A DNA stretch of 64,000 nt, taken from the NCBI RefSeq assembly GCF_000768345.1, contig NZ_AVPS01000004.1, positions 372,001 through 436,000 of the forward strand, in the 5' to 3' direction. Source of the stretch: Lysobacter concretionis Ko07 = DSM 16239. GTDB lineage: Bacteria; Pseudomonadota; Gammaproteobacteria; Xanthomonadales; Xanthomonadaceae. Within the stretch, counting starts at the first letter, position 1; each line of letters opens with the position of its first letter. Below the pieces are notes generated by a model. The model had not been told where the DNA came from and ran no database searches. It saw only the letters and a list, made by a program, of their open reading frames with translations. Of the stretch, positions 22,997-34,610 are shown piece after piece. Position numbers and translations under genes: made by a program.

Positions 22997-24141
22997 GCAG
23001 TGTTGGCCCTCAGGCGTTGTTCGAGTGGAGCATCCGTGGTCGCGATGACCGCGCCGCCAAGGCAGACCGGGCCGTCGTAGAGCACCAGCGATTGCCCCGG
23101 CGTGACGGCACGTTGGGGGCACAGGAAGCGGACTTCCAGTGTGCCGTCGTCGTTGACGCGTACCTCGCAGGCCTCGTCGAGTTGACGGTAACGGGTCTGC
23201 GCCGTGCAGGTGAAACGGCCGGCTGGCGGCGCGCCGGCAATCCAGTGCGCGGCCTCCGACCAGAGCGTCTGCGACTTCAGCCAGGGCGTATCGCTGCCCT
23301 GATCGACATACAGCACGTTGCTGGCCACGTCCTTGCCGACCACGTACCACGGCGCGGCCTGGAACCCGCGCACGCCGCCGATGTTGAGGCCTTCGCGCTG
23401 GCCGATGGTGAAATAGAACACGCCTGGATGGCGGCCGATGGGCTGTCCGGTGGGCGTGCGCATCTCGCCGTCGCGGACGGGCAGATAGCGCCCGAGGAAT
23501 TCGCGGAAGTCGCGCTCGCCGATGAAGCAGATCCCGGTGGAATCCTTCTTGTCCGCGGTCGGCAGGCCTGCATCCCGCGCCATCTGGCGTATCACGGGCT
23601 TGTGCAGGTCGCCGAGCGGGAAGCGGGTCGCTGCCAGTTGTTCCTGTCCCAACTGGTGCAGGAAGTAGCTCTGGTCCTTGTCGCGATCGATGCCGCGCAA
23701 CAGGCGGTGGCGACGGCCGTCGTGATCGATGCGGGCGTAATGGCCGGTGGCAATGAAGTCGGCCCCCAGATCGTGGGCGGCATCCAGGAAGTGCTTGAAC
23801 TTGATTTCCCGGTTGCACAGTACGTCCGGGTTGGGCGTCCGGCCGGCGGCGTACTCGGCCAGGAAGTGCTCGAACACACCAGCCCAGTATTCGCCGGAAA
23901 AATCGCGGAAATGGATCGGGATGCCGAGCCGGCCCGATACCGCGACGGCATCGCGGCGGTCGTCCTCGGCACGGCACTCGCCGCTGCCGTCGTCCGCCCA
24001 GTTCTGCATGAACAGCCCGGCGATCGGCTCCCCCGCATCGCGCAGCAGCAGGGCGGCCACGGACGAATCGACCCCGCCGGACATGCCGACGATGGTGCGC
24101 GGGAATGACGTGCGCGGGGAGGGGCGGTGTGGAGCGTTCAT
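22993..24141 (-). CDS. mnmA: tRNA-specific 2-thiouridylase
   Basis: Adds sulfur to U34 of tRNA for Glu, Gln and Lys. About 382 residues. PP-loop [15 protein letters not shown] near the N-terminus, first catalytic cysteine in [12 protein letters not shown], second in [13 protein letters not shown], followed by the C-terminal beta-barrel domain (from about residue 285). ATG 24141 overlaps the stop of the upstream NUDIX gene (ATGA) and its own stop overlaps hflD, so all three are translationally linked. Confidence 0.97.
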   Translation of the reverse strand: MNAPHRPSPRTSFPRTIVGMSGGVDSSVAALLLRDAGEPIAGLFMQNWADDGSGECRAEDDRRDAVAVSGRLGIPIHFRDFSGEYWAGVFEHFLAEYAAGRTPNPDVLCNREIKFKHFLDAAHDLGADFIATGHYARIDHDGRRHRLLRGIDRDKDQSYFLHQLGQEQLAATRFPLGDLHKPVIRQMARDAGLPTADKKDSTGICFIGERDFREFLGRYLPVRDGEMRTPTGQPIGRHPGVFYFTIGQREGLNIGGVRGFQAAPWYVVGKDVASNVLYVDQGSDTPWLKSQTLWSEAAHWIAGAPPAGRFTCTAQTRYRQLDEACEVRVNDDGTLEVRFLCPQRAVTPGQSLVLYDGPVCLGGAVIATTDAPLEQRLRANTA

Positions 24142-24647
24142 GCCAACTGCTGTACGAGGTCGAGAGGGTGCCGTCGTCCGGCCAGATAGTCGGCGACGGT
24201 ACGCCAGACCAGCGGGCTGCGGTGACGGCCGGCCTGATCCTGGAGCTCGCCCGGCGTCAGCCACAAGGCCTGCACGATTCCGGTATCCAGATCACGTGCC
24301 GGGTCGTGCGACACCGGCTCGGCCGCAAACGCGAAGCGCATGTAATGACGGTCGCCACGGCCATCATCGGCAACCGGAGCTTTCCATTGGTAGGCGCCGA
24401 TGAACGCCGTCAGGCGCACGTCCCAACGGGTCTCCTCGCGGGTTTCGCGCAGCGCGGCTTCCAGCAGGCTCTCGTCGGGCTCCAGATGGCCGGCCGGCTG
24501 GTTCAGCACGAGCCGCCCTTGCGAGGTCTCCTCGACCATCAGCAAGCGCCCCGCACACACGACCACGGTTGCGACAGTGACATCGGGTTGCCAGAAACGC
24601 CTTTCGCGATCGCTCAAGATTGATCCAGTAAACAACGTGGCGGCCAT
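24138..24647 (-). CDS. nudJ: NUDIX phosphatase NudJ-like
   Basis: 169 residues. The NUDIX box is seen as [21 protein letters not shown], with the REx2EE core intact; the glycine usually following the last glutamates is replaced by Arg-Trp. NudJ hydrolyses nucleoside tri- and diphosphates and thiamine-type pyrophosphates, and sits directly upstream of mnmA in E. coli as here. Start at ATG 24647 gives a normal-length protein; the frame remains open to 24833 but that part overlaps the divergent clpS start region and is not conserved-looking. Confidence 0.85.
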   Translation of the reverse strand: MAATLFTGSILSDRERRFWQPDVTVATVVVCAGRLLMVEETSQGRLVLNQPAGHLEPDESLLEAALRETREETRWDVRLTAFIGAYQWKAPVADDGRGDRHYMRFAFAAEPVSHDPARDLDTGIVQALWLTPGELQDQAGRHRSPLVWRTVADYLAGRRHPLDLVQQLA

Positions 24648-24726
24648 TTTGCCGGCCACCCGCGCGGGCGTCCATCGACCCGCCGGTCGGCCCCGTCGCG
24701 GGGCCGGGACATTTACACTACCCGCC

Positions 24727-25053
24727 ATGCCCAGACATACCGACCACGAACTCGACCATGGCCACGGCGTCATGGTGGAAACCGGCAAGCCGGAAATCGC
24801 CCGCCCGCCGCTGTACTCGGTGCTGTTGCTCAATGACGACTACACCCCGATGGATTTCGTGGTCGAGGTGCTGATGCGGTTTTTCCCGATGACCGCGGAG
24901 AAGGCGACCCAGATCATGCTCCACGTGCACACCCGTGGCCGAGGCGTTTGCGGGGTGTTCACGCGCGAGGTGGCCGAATCGAAGGTGGCGCAGGTCAACG
25001 AGTTTTCCAGGCTGAACCAACACCCCCTGCTATGTACGATGGAAAGGGCCTGA
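24727..25053 (+). CDS. clpS: ClpS adaptor for N-degron substrates
   Basis: 108 residues. Binds N-terminal Leu, Phe, Trp and Tyr and hands the protein to ClpAP. The hallmark [17 protein letters not shown] region (binding pocket Asn-Asp) and [15 protein letters not shown] are present. clpA follows after 73 bases; aat, which makes N-degrons, lies further along, so three genes of the bacterial N-degron pathway cluster here. Confidence 0.97.
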   Translation: MPRHTDHELDHGHGVMVETGKPEIARPPLYSVLLLNDDYTPMDFVVEVLMRFFPMTAEKATQIMLHVHTRGRGVCGVFTREVAESKVAQVNEFSRLNQHPLLCTMERA

Positions 25054-25126
25054 TCTGCCGGCGACATGGAAAAGTGGGCCGGCACCCCCATCTAGGGTTG
25101 CAGTAGCTTTCGGAGGCACACGCCCC

Positions 25127-27406
25127 ATGTTCAGCAAGGATCTCGAGTACAGCATCGGCCAGTGCTACAAGCGCGCCCGTGAGGCACGCCACGAGTACAT
25201 GACGGTCGAACACCTGCTGTTGGCACTGCTTGACAACCCGTCCGCCGAGGCCGTCCTGAAGGCCTGCGATGCCGATGCTCCGCGCCTGCGCGGCGATCTG
25301 GAGCAGGCCATCGCGACCTCGGTGTCGGTGCTGCCCGACGATGTCGACCGCGACACCCAGCCCACCCTGGGCTTCCAGCGCGTGTTGCAGCGCGCGGTCT
25401 ATCACGTGCAGTCCTCCGGCAAGAAGGAGGTCACCGGCGCGAACGTGCTGGTGGCGATCTTCGGCGAGAAGGATTCGCACGCCGTGTACTACCTCAACCA
25501 GCAGGACATCGCCCGGCTGGACGTGGTCAATTACCTGTCCCACGGAATCGCCCGTCACGGCGACGATGGCGACAACCAGCATGTCGAGGGCGAGGCCCAG
25601 CCGGTCGAAGGCGAGGGCGACGGCAAGGCCGATGCGCTTTCGGAATTCGCGATCAACCTCAACCAGCTCGCCCACGACGGCAGGATCGACCCGCTGGTCG
25701 GCCGTGCCGACGAGGTGGAGCGCACCATCCAGGTGCTGTGCCGACGCCGCAAGAACAACCCGCTGTACGTCGGCGAGGCCGGCGTGGGCAAGACCGCGAT
25801 CGCCGAAGGCCTGGCCAAGCGCATCGTCGACGGCGATGTGCCCGAGGTGCTGGCCGACGCCACCATCTACGCGCTCGACCTCGGAGCGCTGGTGGCCGGC
25901 ACCAAGTACCGCGGCGACTTCGAGAAGCGGCTGAAGGCGGTGCTGGCGCAGATGAAGAAGCTGCCCGACGCGATCCTGTTCATCGACGAGATCCACACCA
26001 TCATCGGCGCGGGTTCCGCCAGCGGCGGCACGATGGATGCCAGCAACCTGATCAAGCCGGCGCTGTCCTCCGGCGACCTGCGTTGCATCGGCTCGACCAC
26101 GTTCCAGGAATATCGCGGAATCTTCGAGAAGGACCGCGCACTGGCGCGGCGCTTCCAGAAGATCGACATCGTCGAGCCGACGGTCGGAGAGACCTTCGAG
26201 ATCCTGCAGGGCCTCAAGCCCCGCTACGAGGCCCATCACGGCGTCACCTACGAGGACGACGCGCTGCAGGCGGCGGTCGACCTGTCGGTCAAGCACATCG
26301 GTGACCGCCTGCTGCCCGACAAGGCGATCGATGTGATCGACGAGGCAGGAGCACGCCAGCGCCTGCTGCCCGAAGGGGTGCGCAAGGCGCTGATCGACGT
26401 GGAGGAGATCGAGACCATCGTCGCCAAGATGGCGCGGATTCCGGCCCGCCAGGTATCGGCCACCGACAAGGACGTGCTGAAGAACCTGGAGCGCAACCTG
26501 AAGATGGTGATCTTCGGCCAGGACCCGGCGATCGACTCGCTGACCTCGGCGATCAAGCTGTCGCGTTCCGGCCTGGGCAATCCGGACAAGCCGATCGGCA
26601 ACTTCCTGTTCGCCGGCCCGACCGGCGTGGGCAAGACCGAGGTCACCAAACAGCTGGCGCTGCAGCTGGGCATCGAACTGGTCCGCTTCGACATGTCCGA
26701 GTACATGGAGCCGCATTCGGTGTCGCGCCTGATCGGCGCGCCTCCGGGCTATGTCGGCTTCGACCAGGGCGGCCTGCTGACCGAGAAGATCGTCAAGACC
26801 CCGCATTGCGTGCTGCTGCTGGACGAGGTCGAGAAGGCGCATCCGGACATCTTCAACATCCTGTTGCAGGTCATGGACCGCGGTGCACTGACGGATACCA
26901 ACGGCCGCGAGGCGAATTTCCGCAACGTGATCCTGGTGATGACCACCAATGCCGGCGCGACGCAGGCGGCAAGGCGCACGATTGGCTTTACCAAGCAGGA
27001 CCACAGCACCGACGCGATGGAAGCGATCCGCAAGGGCTTCACGCCGGAGTTCCGCAACCGGCTGGACGCGGTGGTGCAGTTCGACGCGCTCGGCTTCGAG
27101 CACATCCTGCGCGTGGTGGACAAGTTCATGATCGAGCTGGAGGCGCAGCTGCACGAGAAGGGCGTCACCATCACCGCGACGCCGGAGGCCCGCGAATGGC
27201 TGGCCCAGCATGGTTTCGATCCGTTGATGGGCGCACGGCCGATGGCCCGCGTGATCCAGGACAAGATCAAGCGCCCGTTGGCCGATGAACTGCTGTTCGG
27301 CAAGCTGGCGAACGGCGGACGGGTCACGATCGAGGTCAGGAACGACGAGCTGGTGGTCGATGCGCAGGCCGAGCCGGAGAAGCTGTTGCCGGCGACCGTG
27401 AGGTAA
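25127..27406 (+). CDS. clpA: ATP-dependent Clp protease ATP-binding subunit ClpA
   Basis: Hexameric AAA+ unfoldase feeding ClpP. 759 residues, the standard ClpA length. N-domain (about 1-145) with [14 protein letters not shown]; first AAA module with Walker A G216-K222-T223 ([15 protein letters not shown]) and [12 protein letters not shown]; second module with Walker A G497-K503-T504 ([15 protein letters not shown]) and [15 protein letters not shown]-like loop region for ClpP docking appears as [16 protein letters not shown] ribosome site precedes the ATG. An acidic linker at about 143-165 separates the N-domain. Confidence 0.97.
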   Translation: MFSKDLEYSIGQCYKRAREARHEYMTVEHLLLALLDNPSAEAVLKACDADAPRLRGDLEQAIATSVSVLPDDVDRDTQPTLGFQRVLQRAVYHVQSSGKKEVTGANVLVAIFGEKDSHAVYYLNQQDIARLDVVNYLSHGIARHGDDGDNQHVEGEAQPVEGEGDGKADALSEFAINLNQLAHDGRIDPLVGRADEVERTIQVLCRRRKNNPLYVGEAGVGKTAIAEGLAKRIVDGDVPEVLADATIYALDLGALVAGTKYRGDFEKRLKAVLAQMKKLPDAILFIDEIHTIIGAGSASGGTMDASNLIKPALSSGDLRCIGSTTFQEYRGIFEKDRALARRFQKIDIVEPTVGETFEILQGLKPRYEAHHGVTYEDDALQAAVDLSVKHIGDRLLPDKAIDVIDEAGARQRLLPEGVRKALIDVEEIETIVAKMARIPARQVSATDKDVLKNLERNLKMVIFGQDPAIDSLTSAIKLSRSGLGNPDKPIGNFLFAGPTGVGKTEVTKQLALQLGIELVRFDMSEYMEPHSVSRLIGAPPGYVGFDQGGLLTEKIVKTPHCVLLLDEVEKAHPDIFNILLQVMDRGALTDTNGREANFRNVILVMTTNAGATQAARRTIGFTKQDHSTDAMEAIRKGFTPEFRNRLDAVVQFDALGFEHILRVVDKFMIELEAQLHEKGVTITATPEAREWLAQHGFDPLMGARPMARVIQDKIKRPLADELLFGKLANGGRVTIEVRNDELVVDAQAEPEKLLPATVR

Positions 27407-27481
27407 TGGCGGACAAGCCGGGCCGATGCTGACTGCACGGTCCGGTCGTTTGCCGGGAATCGGCAATCATCGGGAACAACG

Positions 27482-27508
27482 AAAAAGGCGGCCAATGGCC
27501 GCCTTTTC
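27482..27508. terminator. Bidirectional terminator between clpA and infA
   Basis: AAAAAGGCGGCC and GGCCGCCTTTT form a strong stem with a three-base loop, flanked by A and T runs; ends both convergent transcripts. Confidence 0.88.
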
Positions 27509-27526
27509 TGTCGCACGCCACCGCAA

Positions 27527-27745
27527 TCACTTGTTGCGGTAGGTGATCCGTCCCTTGGTCAGGTCGTACGGAGTCATCTCCACCTTGACCTTGTCTCCGG
27601 TCAGGATGCGGATGTAGTTCTTGCGCATGCGGCCGGAAATGTGGGCGATGATCTCGTGCCCGTTTTCGAGGCGCACGCGGAACAGGGTGTTCGGAAGGGT
27701 TTCCGCCACCGTGCCCTCGAATTCGATCACGTCGTCTTTTGCCAT
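27527..27745 (-). CDS. infA: Translation initiation factor IF-1
   Basis: 72 residues, single S1/OB-fold domain: [19 protein letters not shown] through [13 protein letters not shown]. Binds the 30S A site during initiation. Placement between clpA and aat is typical of gammaproteobacteria. Confidence 0.98.
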   Translation of the reverse strand: MAKDDVIEFEGTVAETLPNTLFRVRLENGHEIIAHISGRMRKNYIRILTGDKVKVEMTPYDLTKGRITYRNK

Positions 27746-27886
27746 GTGGTTCCTGTATCACTCGAATGGCGGCGCAAGAATGCGGCCGCGAAGCCGGGCA
27801 TTCTGCCACGACCGGGTCGATGGCGCAAAACCAGGCTGCCCCGCGTTCATGTTTCGCACCATCCCCGGTGCCGGCACCGGGGATTT

Positions 27887-28642
27887 TCAGGTTGACGGCC
27901 TGCTGTCCGCGCTTGCCAGCAGGCGGGCCGGAAACGTGCCGAACCGCCTGCTCCATGAACCGGGCGGTTCGGCCTGCGCCACCAGCGCACGCACCCGGTC
28001 GAGAAAGCGATCGCGAGGCCATGACGTGGCGCCCAGACTGAGCAGGTGCGGGTTTTCGACCTGCGCATCAAGCAGCGGCCAGCCCCATTCGCTCAGGTGC
28101 GTGGCCAGGGCGGCGAGCGCAACCTTGGAGCCGCCTGAGGCGAGGCTGACCATGCTTTCGCCGAAGAACATCCGCCCGATCGACACGCCGTACAAGCCCC
28201 CGACCAGCCGGGGGCCGGCCCGTACCTCGATCGAGTGGGCATGCCCGAGACGGTGCAGCTGGGCGTATGCGTCGAGCATCCCGCTGGTGATCCAGGTGCC
28301 GGGCTGGCCCGCCCGGGGCGCGTGGGCGCAGGCGGCGATGACCTGGTCGAAATCCGTGTCGGCGGTGACGATCCAGTCCGATTGACGCAGCGTGCGCCGG
28401 AAGCGCGACGACAGGCGCACGCTGGCGGTTTCAAACACGGTGCGCGGATCGGGCGACCACCACAGCAGCGGCTGTCCGTCGGAATACCAGGGAAAGACCC
28501 CGCTGGCATACGCGTTGAGCAGGCGGGGCGGGGACAGGTCGCCGCCCATCGCCAACAGGCCGTCGGGTTCGCGCAAGGCCCGGCGCGGGTCCGGGAACGG
28601 TGCGTGGGGATCAGTCGGCAGTTCGGGCAGTTGGATCGGCAT
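27887..28642 (-). CDS. aat: Leucyl/phenylalanyl-tRNA--protein transferase
   Basis: Adds Leu or Phe to proteins starting with Arg or Lys, creating ClpS-recognised N-degrons. About 251 residues. Motifs: GLLAMGGDLSPPRLLNAYASG, FPWYSDGQPLLWWSPDPR (start), GLYGVSIGRMFFGESMVS and VENPHLLSLGA. Start set at ATG 28642; ATG 28651 is also possible. The start lies inside the 3' end of the upstream acyltransferase gene, a roughly 30-base overlap that suggests co-translation. Confidence 0.95.
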   Translation of the reverse strand: MPIQLPELPTDPHAPFPDPRRALREPDGLLAMGGDLSPPRLLNAYASGVFPWYSDGQPLLWWSPDPRTVFETASVRLSSRFRRTLRQSDWIVTADTDFDQVIAACAHAPRAGQPGTWITSGMLDAYAQLHRLGHAHSIEVRAGPRLVGGLYGVSIGRMFFGESMVSLASGGSKVALAALATHLSEWGWPLLDAQVENPHLLSLGATSWPRDRFLDRVRALVAQAEPPGSWSRRFGTFPARLLASADSRPST

Positions 28643-29798
28643 GCCGGCCATTGTCGCCGTCGCCGCGCTTGAACGGCGAGTGGCCGCCGAGGGTGGCCGC
28701 GTAACGGCGCACGGAGGCGGCTTCCTGTTGGCACCAGTCACGCAGGGCGGCGCGGAATGACGGGTCGGCGATCCAGTGGCGGCTGTGCACGAGGGCCGGC
28801 AGGAATCCGCGCGCCAGCTTGTGCTCGCCCTGCGCTCCGGGCTCGAACCGGGTCAGCCCTTCGCGCAGGCAGTAGTCGATGCCCTGGTAGTAGCAGGTCT
28901 CGAAATGGAGCCCGGCGACGGTTTCGAGGGCGCCCCAGTAACGTCCATACAAGGTGTCGCCGCCGCGCAGGCACAGTGCACCCGCGATCGGCTGCCCGGC
29001 CCGTTCGGCGAAAAACAGCACCAGCGAGCCGGGCATGGTTTCCGCCAGGTGATGCAGGAAGGCCAGGCTCAGCGTCGGGTGGTTGCCGTATTCGGCGAAC
29101 GTCTGCAGATAGAAACGGTGCATGTCGAGCAGGTCCGCATCGCTGGCTTGGCCGCCTTCGACGACCCGGAAAGTCACCCCGGCGCGGGCGACCCTGGCAC
29201 GTTCCTGGCGGATGTTCTTGCGGTGCTTGTGGTCGAACGCGGACAGGTAGTCGGCAAAATCCCGCCAGCCCGCGTCGTTGTGCCAGTGGTACTGGACGTC
29301 GATGCGGGCGAGCCAGTCGTCGCCGGCTGCGGAGTTCTGGAATATCGGCTCTTCGTCGCCCGGATGGAAGTTGACGTGGACCGACGACCATCCTTCGCGC
29401 TCCGCATCGGCCACCATGGCCGCGAGCAGCGCGCGCCGATGCGCCGGCTCATGCGCCAGCAGCCGTGGCCCGGTGACGGGCGAGTAGGGAACCGCGCACA
29501 GTGACTTGGGGAAATACTCCAGGCCGTGCCGCGCGTAGGCGTTGGCCCACGCGTGGTCGAACACGAATTCGCCGTGGGAATTGTCCTTGCGATAGCCCGG
29601 CGCGGCGGCCACCAGCGCGTCGCCGTCCCATAGGGTCAGGTGTCGCGGGGTCCAGCCCCATTCCGGGCGCAGACAACCGTGTTGCTCGAGCCCGGCCAGA
29701 AACGCGTGCCGGATGAACGGGTTGCGGCCGTCATGCAGCGCGTCCCACTGCTCGGCGGGGACATCGTAGAGGTTTGCAATGATGCGGGTGCGGGGCAT
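28611..29798 (-). CDS. FemAB/GNAT-like acyltransferase (COG3146, DUF482 family)
   Basis: About 395 residues. The family is annotated as predicted N-acyltransferases of the GNAT/Fem superfamily, sometimes called peptidoglycan biosynthesis proteins; biochemical role is not settled. Visible family features: DHAWANAYARHGLEYFPKS, a VHVNFHPGDE segment, HKHRKNIRQERA and the late CYYQGIDYCLREGL and FEPGAQGEHKLARGF motifs. ATG 29798 is preferred; upstream frame to 29930 has no supporting start features. Precedes aat with overlap. Confidence 0.85.
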   Translation of the reverse strand: MPRTRIIANLYDVPAEQWDALHDGRNPFIRHAFLAGLEQHGCLRPEWGWTPRHLTLWDGDALVAAAPGYRKDNSHGEFVFDHAWANAYARHGLEYFPKSLCAVPYSPVTGPRLLAHEPAHRRALLAAMVADAEREGWSSVHVNFHPGDEEPIFQNSAAGDDWLARIDVQYHWHNDAGWRDFADYLSAFDHKHRKNIRQERARVARAGVTFRVVEGGQASDADLLDMHRFYLQTFAEYGNHPTLSLAFLHHLAETMPGSLVLFFAERAGQPIAGALCLRGGDTLYGRYWGALETVAGLHFETCYYQGIDYCLREGLTRFEPGAQGEHKLARGFLPALVHSRHWIADPSFRAALRDWCQQEAASVRRYAATLGGHSPFKRGDGDNGRHADPTARTAD

Positions 29799-29952
29799 GG
29801 ACGCACCATGATGGCCCAATGGAGATGGCGGCGGAGATGGCGGCAGCCATCCGTGGCGAAGTATCGCCAGCGCTGGGTCGCCCGGCCCGGACATCCTTGT
29901 CCGGGCACTCGCGGCCGCGCGGACTGCCATTCAAGGCATTCCGCAAACGCGG

Positions 29953-31080
<1,128 letters not shown>

Positions 31081-31119
31081 TCAATGGCTAACGCAACTTA
31101 GCTAAGGCAGAACATCACG

Positions 31120-33483
31120 GTGGCGCAAGCGTCCACGGCATCCCGCAGGAAAAAAACGACCGACGCCACGCGCGACTCGGGACCGTCGCCGAAGCGGCAA
31201 CAGCTGATGCGCGACATAGCGATGATCGCGATCGCGCCGCTGTTGTTGTACCTGTTCGCCAGCCTGCTCACGTTCTCGCCGACCGATCCGGGCTGGTCGC
31301 AGTCGGGCAGCGTCACCGCGCCGCTGCACAACGTCGGCGGCCGGGTCGGGGCGTGGCTGGCGGACGTGCTGCTGTACCTGACGGGTTACGTCGCTTTTCT
31401 GTTGCCGGTCATGCTCGGCCTGGTCGCCTGGATCGCCCTGTTCGGCATGGACATCGACGGCGATGGCGATGCCGACCTGGGCCCTGCGCTGCGCCTGGTG
31501 GGGATCGTCGGCTTCCTGGTGTCGGCCACCGGCCTGCTGCAGCTGCGCGTGGGCCCGGTGCTCGATTTCTCCGCCGGCGCGGGCGGCATCCTCGGCCAAC
31601 TGGTCGGGCGTTCGCTCTACAGCGGTTTCGGCCCGGTGGGCGGCAACCTGTTCCTGCTCGCGTTGCTGCTGGTTTCGGTGACCCTGGCGACCGGGATCTC
31701 GTGGCTGGCGGTAATGGACAGGATCGGCCACTGGGTGCTGGCGATGGGACCGCTGCTGTCGCGCCTGTTCCGCCGCGGCAGCAGGCAGGCCGCCGACTGG
31801 CAACAGACCCGTGCGATGCGCGAGGAGCGCGAGGAAGTGCGCAAGATCGACACCGAACTGCGCGCCAGGCGTGCGCCGGTGAAGATCGAGCCGCCGGCGC
31901 CGGCCGCGGTGGAGCGCAGCGACCGGGCCCGGCGCGAGCAGCAGATCCCGCTGCTCAACGTCGCCGATGGCACGGGTATCCCGCCGTTGTCGTTGCTGGA
32001 CGATCCCAAGCCGCAGCCCAAGGGCTACAACGCCGACACGCTGGAAACCCTGTCGCGGCAGATCGAATTCAAGCTCAAGGATTTCCGCATCGATGCCACC
32101 GTGGTCGGTGCGTATCCCGGTCCGGTGATCACCCGGTTCGAGATCGAGCCGGCGCCGGGCATCAAGGTCAGCCAGATCAGTTCGCTCGACAAGGACATCG
32201 CGCGCGGCCTGTCGGTGAAGTCGGTACGCGTGGTCGACGTGATCCCGGGCAAGGCGGTGATCGGACTGGAAACGCCGAACACACAGCGCGAGATGATCTA
32301 CCTGTCCGAGCTGCTTCGCTCGAAGGAATACGACAAGTCGTCCAGCCCGTTGACGATCGCGCTGGGCAAGGACATCGGTGGCCGTCCGACGGTCGCCGAC
32401 CTGGCCCGGATGCCGCACCTGCTGGTGGCCGGCACCACCGGCTCGGGCAAGTCGGTCGGGGTCAACGCGATGGTGTTGAGCCTGCTGTACAAGGCGTCCG
32501 CGAAGGACGTGCGGATGCTGATGATCGACCCGAAGATGCTCGAGCTTTCGGTATACGAAGGCATCCCGCACCTGCTCGCGCCGGTGGTCACCGACATGAA
32601 GGAGGCCGCCAACGGCCTGCGCTGGTGCGTGGCCGAGATGGAGCGGCGCTACAAGCTGATGAGCGCGGTCGGCGTGCGCAACCTGGCCGGCTTCAACAAG
32701 AAGGTGCGCGACGCGATCGACGCCGGCCAGCCGATGAGCGACCCGCTGTTCAAGCCCAATCCCGAGATCAACGAAGTGGCGCCGCTGCTGGAACCGCTGC
32801 CGTTCATCGTGATCTTCATCGACGAATTCGCCGACATGATGATGATCGTCGGCAAGAAGGTCGAGGAGCTGATCGCCCGGCTGGCGCAGAAGTCGCGCGC
32901 CGCCGGCATCCACCTGATCCTGGCCACCCAACGGCCGTCGGTGGACGTCATCACCGGCCTGATCAAGGCCAACATCCCGACCCGCATCGCGTTCCAGGTG
33001 TCGAGCAAGATCGACTCGCGCACCATCCTCGACCAGTCCGGTGCGGAAACGCTGCTGGGCAACGGCGACATGCTGTACCTGCCGCCCGGCACGGCGATGC
33101 CGGAGCGCGTGCATGGCGCCTTCGTGTCCGACGAGGAAGTGCACCGCGTGGTCGAGTTCCTCAAGCAGAGCAGCGGCGGCCCCGACTACATCAACGGCGT
33201 GCTGGAGGAAGTGCAGACGATGGGCGACGGCGTGGTGGTCGGTGCCACCGGCCTGCCGGAGACCGCCAGCAGCGGCGACGAATCCGACCCCTTGTACGAC
33301 GAGGCCGTGCGCGTGGTGACCGAGACCCGGCGCGCGTCCATCTCGGGCGTGCAGCGCCGGCTCAAGATCGGCTACAACCGCGCCGCCCGCCTGGTGGAGG
33401 CGATGGAAGCGGCCGGGATCGTCACCCCGCCGGAGCACAATGGCGACCGCAGCGTGCTCGCGCCGCCGCCACCGCGCGATTGA
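31120..33483 (+). CDS. ftsK: DNA translocase FtsK
   Basis: Septum-located hexameric dsDNA motor that sorts chromosome dimers and activates XerCD. 787 residues with a GTG start. N-terminal membrane helices (about residues 28-200), short linker, then the motor: Walker A from G438 ([13 protein letters not shown]444), Walker [13 protein letters not shown], and the C-terminal gamma winged-helix domain (about 715-780, [20 protein letters not shown]). The linker is short compared with E. coli FtsK (1329 residues), as common in this group. Upstream 213 bases to trxB form a divergent promoter region. lolA and rarA follow in the same direction. Confidence 0.96.
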   Translation: MAQASTASRRKKTTDATRDSGPSPKRQQLMRDIAMIAIAPLLLYLFASLLTFSPTDPGWSQSGSVTAPLHNVGGRVGAWLADVLLYLTGYVAFLLPVMLGLVAWIALFGMDIDGDGDADLGPALRLVGIVGFLVSATGLLQLRVGPVLDFSAGAGGILGQLVGRSLYSGFGPVGGNLFLLALLLVSVTLATGISWLAVMDRIGHWVLAMGPLLSRLFRRGSRQAADWQQTRAMREEREEVRKIDTELRARRAPVKIEPPAPAAVERSDRARREQQIPLLNVADGTGIPPLSLLDDPKPQPKGYNADTLETLSRQIEFKLKDFRIDATVVGAYPGPVITRFEIEPAPGIKVSQISSLDKDIARGLSVKSVRVVDVIPGKAVIGLETPNTQREMIYLSELLRSKEYDKSSSPLTIALGKDIGGRPTVADLARMPHLLVAGTTGSGKSVGVNAMVLSLLYKASAKDVRMLMIDPKMLELSVYEGIPHLLAPVVTDMKEAANGLRWCVAEMERRYKLMSAVGVRNLAGFNKKVRDAIDAGQPMSDPLFKPNPEINEVAPLLEPLPFIVIFIDEFADMMMIVGKKVEELIARLAQKSRAAGIHLILATQRPSVDVITGLIKANIPTRIAFQVSSKIDSRTILDQSGAETLLGNGDMLYLPPGTAMPERVHGAFVSDEEVHRVVEFLKQSSGGPDYINGVLEEVQTMGDGVVVGATGLPETASSGDESDPLYDEAVRVVTETRRASISGVQRRLKIGYNRAARLVEAMEAAGIVTPPEHNGDRSVLAPPPPRD

Positions 33484-33528
33484 CAGGCTTCCGACGACCG
33501 CGCTTCGTCGTGCTCTGGATCAGCTTCC

Positions 33529-33601
33529 GTAGGAGCGACGTAAGTCGCGATTGTCTCGACACCAGGAATCGCCGTGCAATCGCGACTTACGGCGTTCCTA
33601 C
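33529..33601. repeat. REP-like intergenic palindrome pair
   Basis: GTAGGAGCGACGTAAGTCGC at 33529-33548 is nearly the reverse complement of the segment at 33582-33601 (GCGACTTACGGCGTTCCTAC); the inverted arms extend to about 25 bases with a 23-base spacer. This is the form of REP/BIME elements seen at many intergenic sites in Xanthomonadaceae and Pseudomonas. It lies between ftsK and lolA and may fold in the transcript. Confidence 0.75.
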
Positions 33602-33722
33602 ATCGACGCGTGCGCTTTGCATCGATATCGGCCAGGACTGAACGAACCATCCAGCGTCGAACACCTATTCAGCCTGTCTCCCACACACTCCACACCCAGA
33701 CCACGATCCGGAGATCGATTGC

Positions 33723-34352
33723 ATGAACCAGATGATTCGCTGGAGCGCCGGCCTGCTGCTGGGCACGCTTGTCGCCGGTACCGCCTTTGCAGGAGCGCGT
33801 GACGATCTCACGAGCTTCACCAAGGGCCTGAAGGGGCTGGATGGGCAGTTCACCCAGCAGGTCTACGACGCCCAGGACCGCTTGAAGGAGACGTCCACCG
33901 GCCACGTGCAGTTGTCGGTGCCGCGCCTGTTCCGCTGGGAATATGTGAAGCCGTACCCGCAGGTCATCGTTGCCGATGGCAGGAAGGTCTGGATCTACGA
34001 TCCCGACCTGGAGCAGGTGACCGTGCGCCCGCAAGGCGCGGAAGAGCAGGGCAGCCCGCTGGCGGCACTGTTCGAGCCGGCGACGCTGGACAAGAAGTTC
34101 GTGGTCAAGGAAGCCGGGGATGCCGACGGCTTGGCCTGGTTGAGCCTGACGCCCAGGAACGAGGACGAAGCCAGCTTCCGCTCCGCGCGGCTCGGCTTCT
34201 CCAACGCCCAACTGGTGAGGATGGAAGTGCAGGACGCCGTCGGCCAGCGCACCGAGATCAAGTTCGGTTCGTGGAGCCGCAACCCCGCGTTTGCCACTGG
34301 CACCTTCCGCTACACGCCACCCAAGGGCGTCGATGTGATCGGCGAAGGCTGA
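33723..34352 (+). CDS. lolA: Outer-membrane lipoprotein carrier protein LolA
   Basis: Periplasmic chaperone ferrying lipoproteins from LolCDE to LolB. 209 residues with signal peptide cleaved near AFA-G. Family features: LDGQFTQQVYDAQDRLKETS, RLFRWEYVKPYPQVIVADG (split) and LARMEVQD-like strand (QLVRMEVQDAVGQ). Between ftsK and rarA as in most gammaproteobacteria. Confidence 0.95.
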   Translation: MNQMIRWSAGLLLGTLVAGTAFAGARDDLTSFTKGLKGLDGQFTQQVYDAQDRLKETSTGHVQLSVPRLFRWEYVKPYPQVIVADGRKVWIYDPDLEQVTVRPQGAEEQGSPLAALFEPATLDKKFVVKEAGDADGLAWLSLTPRNEDEASFRSARLGFSNAQLVRMEVQDAVGQRTEIKFGSWSRNPAFATGTFRYTPPKGVDVIGEG

Positions 34353-34353
34353 A

Positions 34354-34588
34354 CGTAGGGCATCAGGCAAAGCCGTAATGCGCCGACACCGGGCGCGAAG
34401 GTCCGGCGCACCGGGTGATCGATGGCTGAACGATGTGGCGCATTACGCCTGCGGCTAATGCGCCCTACGTCTTCCGATCCACCTCAGTGACCGACGGCGG
34501 GAGCGATCCCGCCGTTTTCCGTTGCGGCGCAACGTTCCGCTTCCGCTCCACCGTAGGACGCATTGGGGCGAAGCCCGTAATGCGCCGG
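34354..34588. repeat. Three copies of a CGTAGGG...TAATGCGCC intergenic repeat
   Basis: Copies at 34354-34384 (plus orientation), 34437-34470 (inverted, ending GCGCCCTACGT) and 34551-34588 (plus orientation). Each carries an inner hairpin around GCC or GGC arms followed by GTAATGCGCC. The first two form a larger inverted pair. This is another family of short mobile-like palindromes; function unknown. It fills the lolA-rarA gap. Confidence 0.7.
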
Positions 34589-34610
34589 GGCTGGGTGCGT
34601 AGGCAACACC

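Noticed and set aside
24995-27466. 823-codon minus-strand frame antisense to clpA
   Set aside because: Shadow of clpA, with low-complexity His/Leu/Arg content and no motifs.
31102-33438. 778-codon minus-strand frame antisense to ftsK
   Set aside because: Shadow of ftsK; no recognisable domain or ribosome site.
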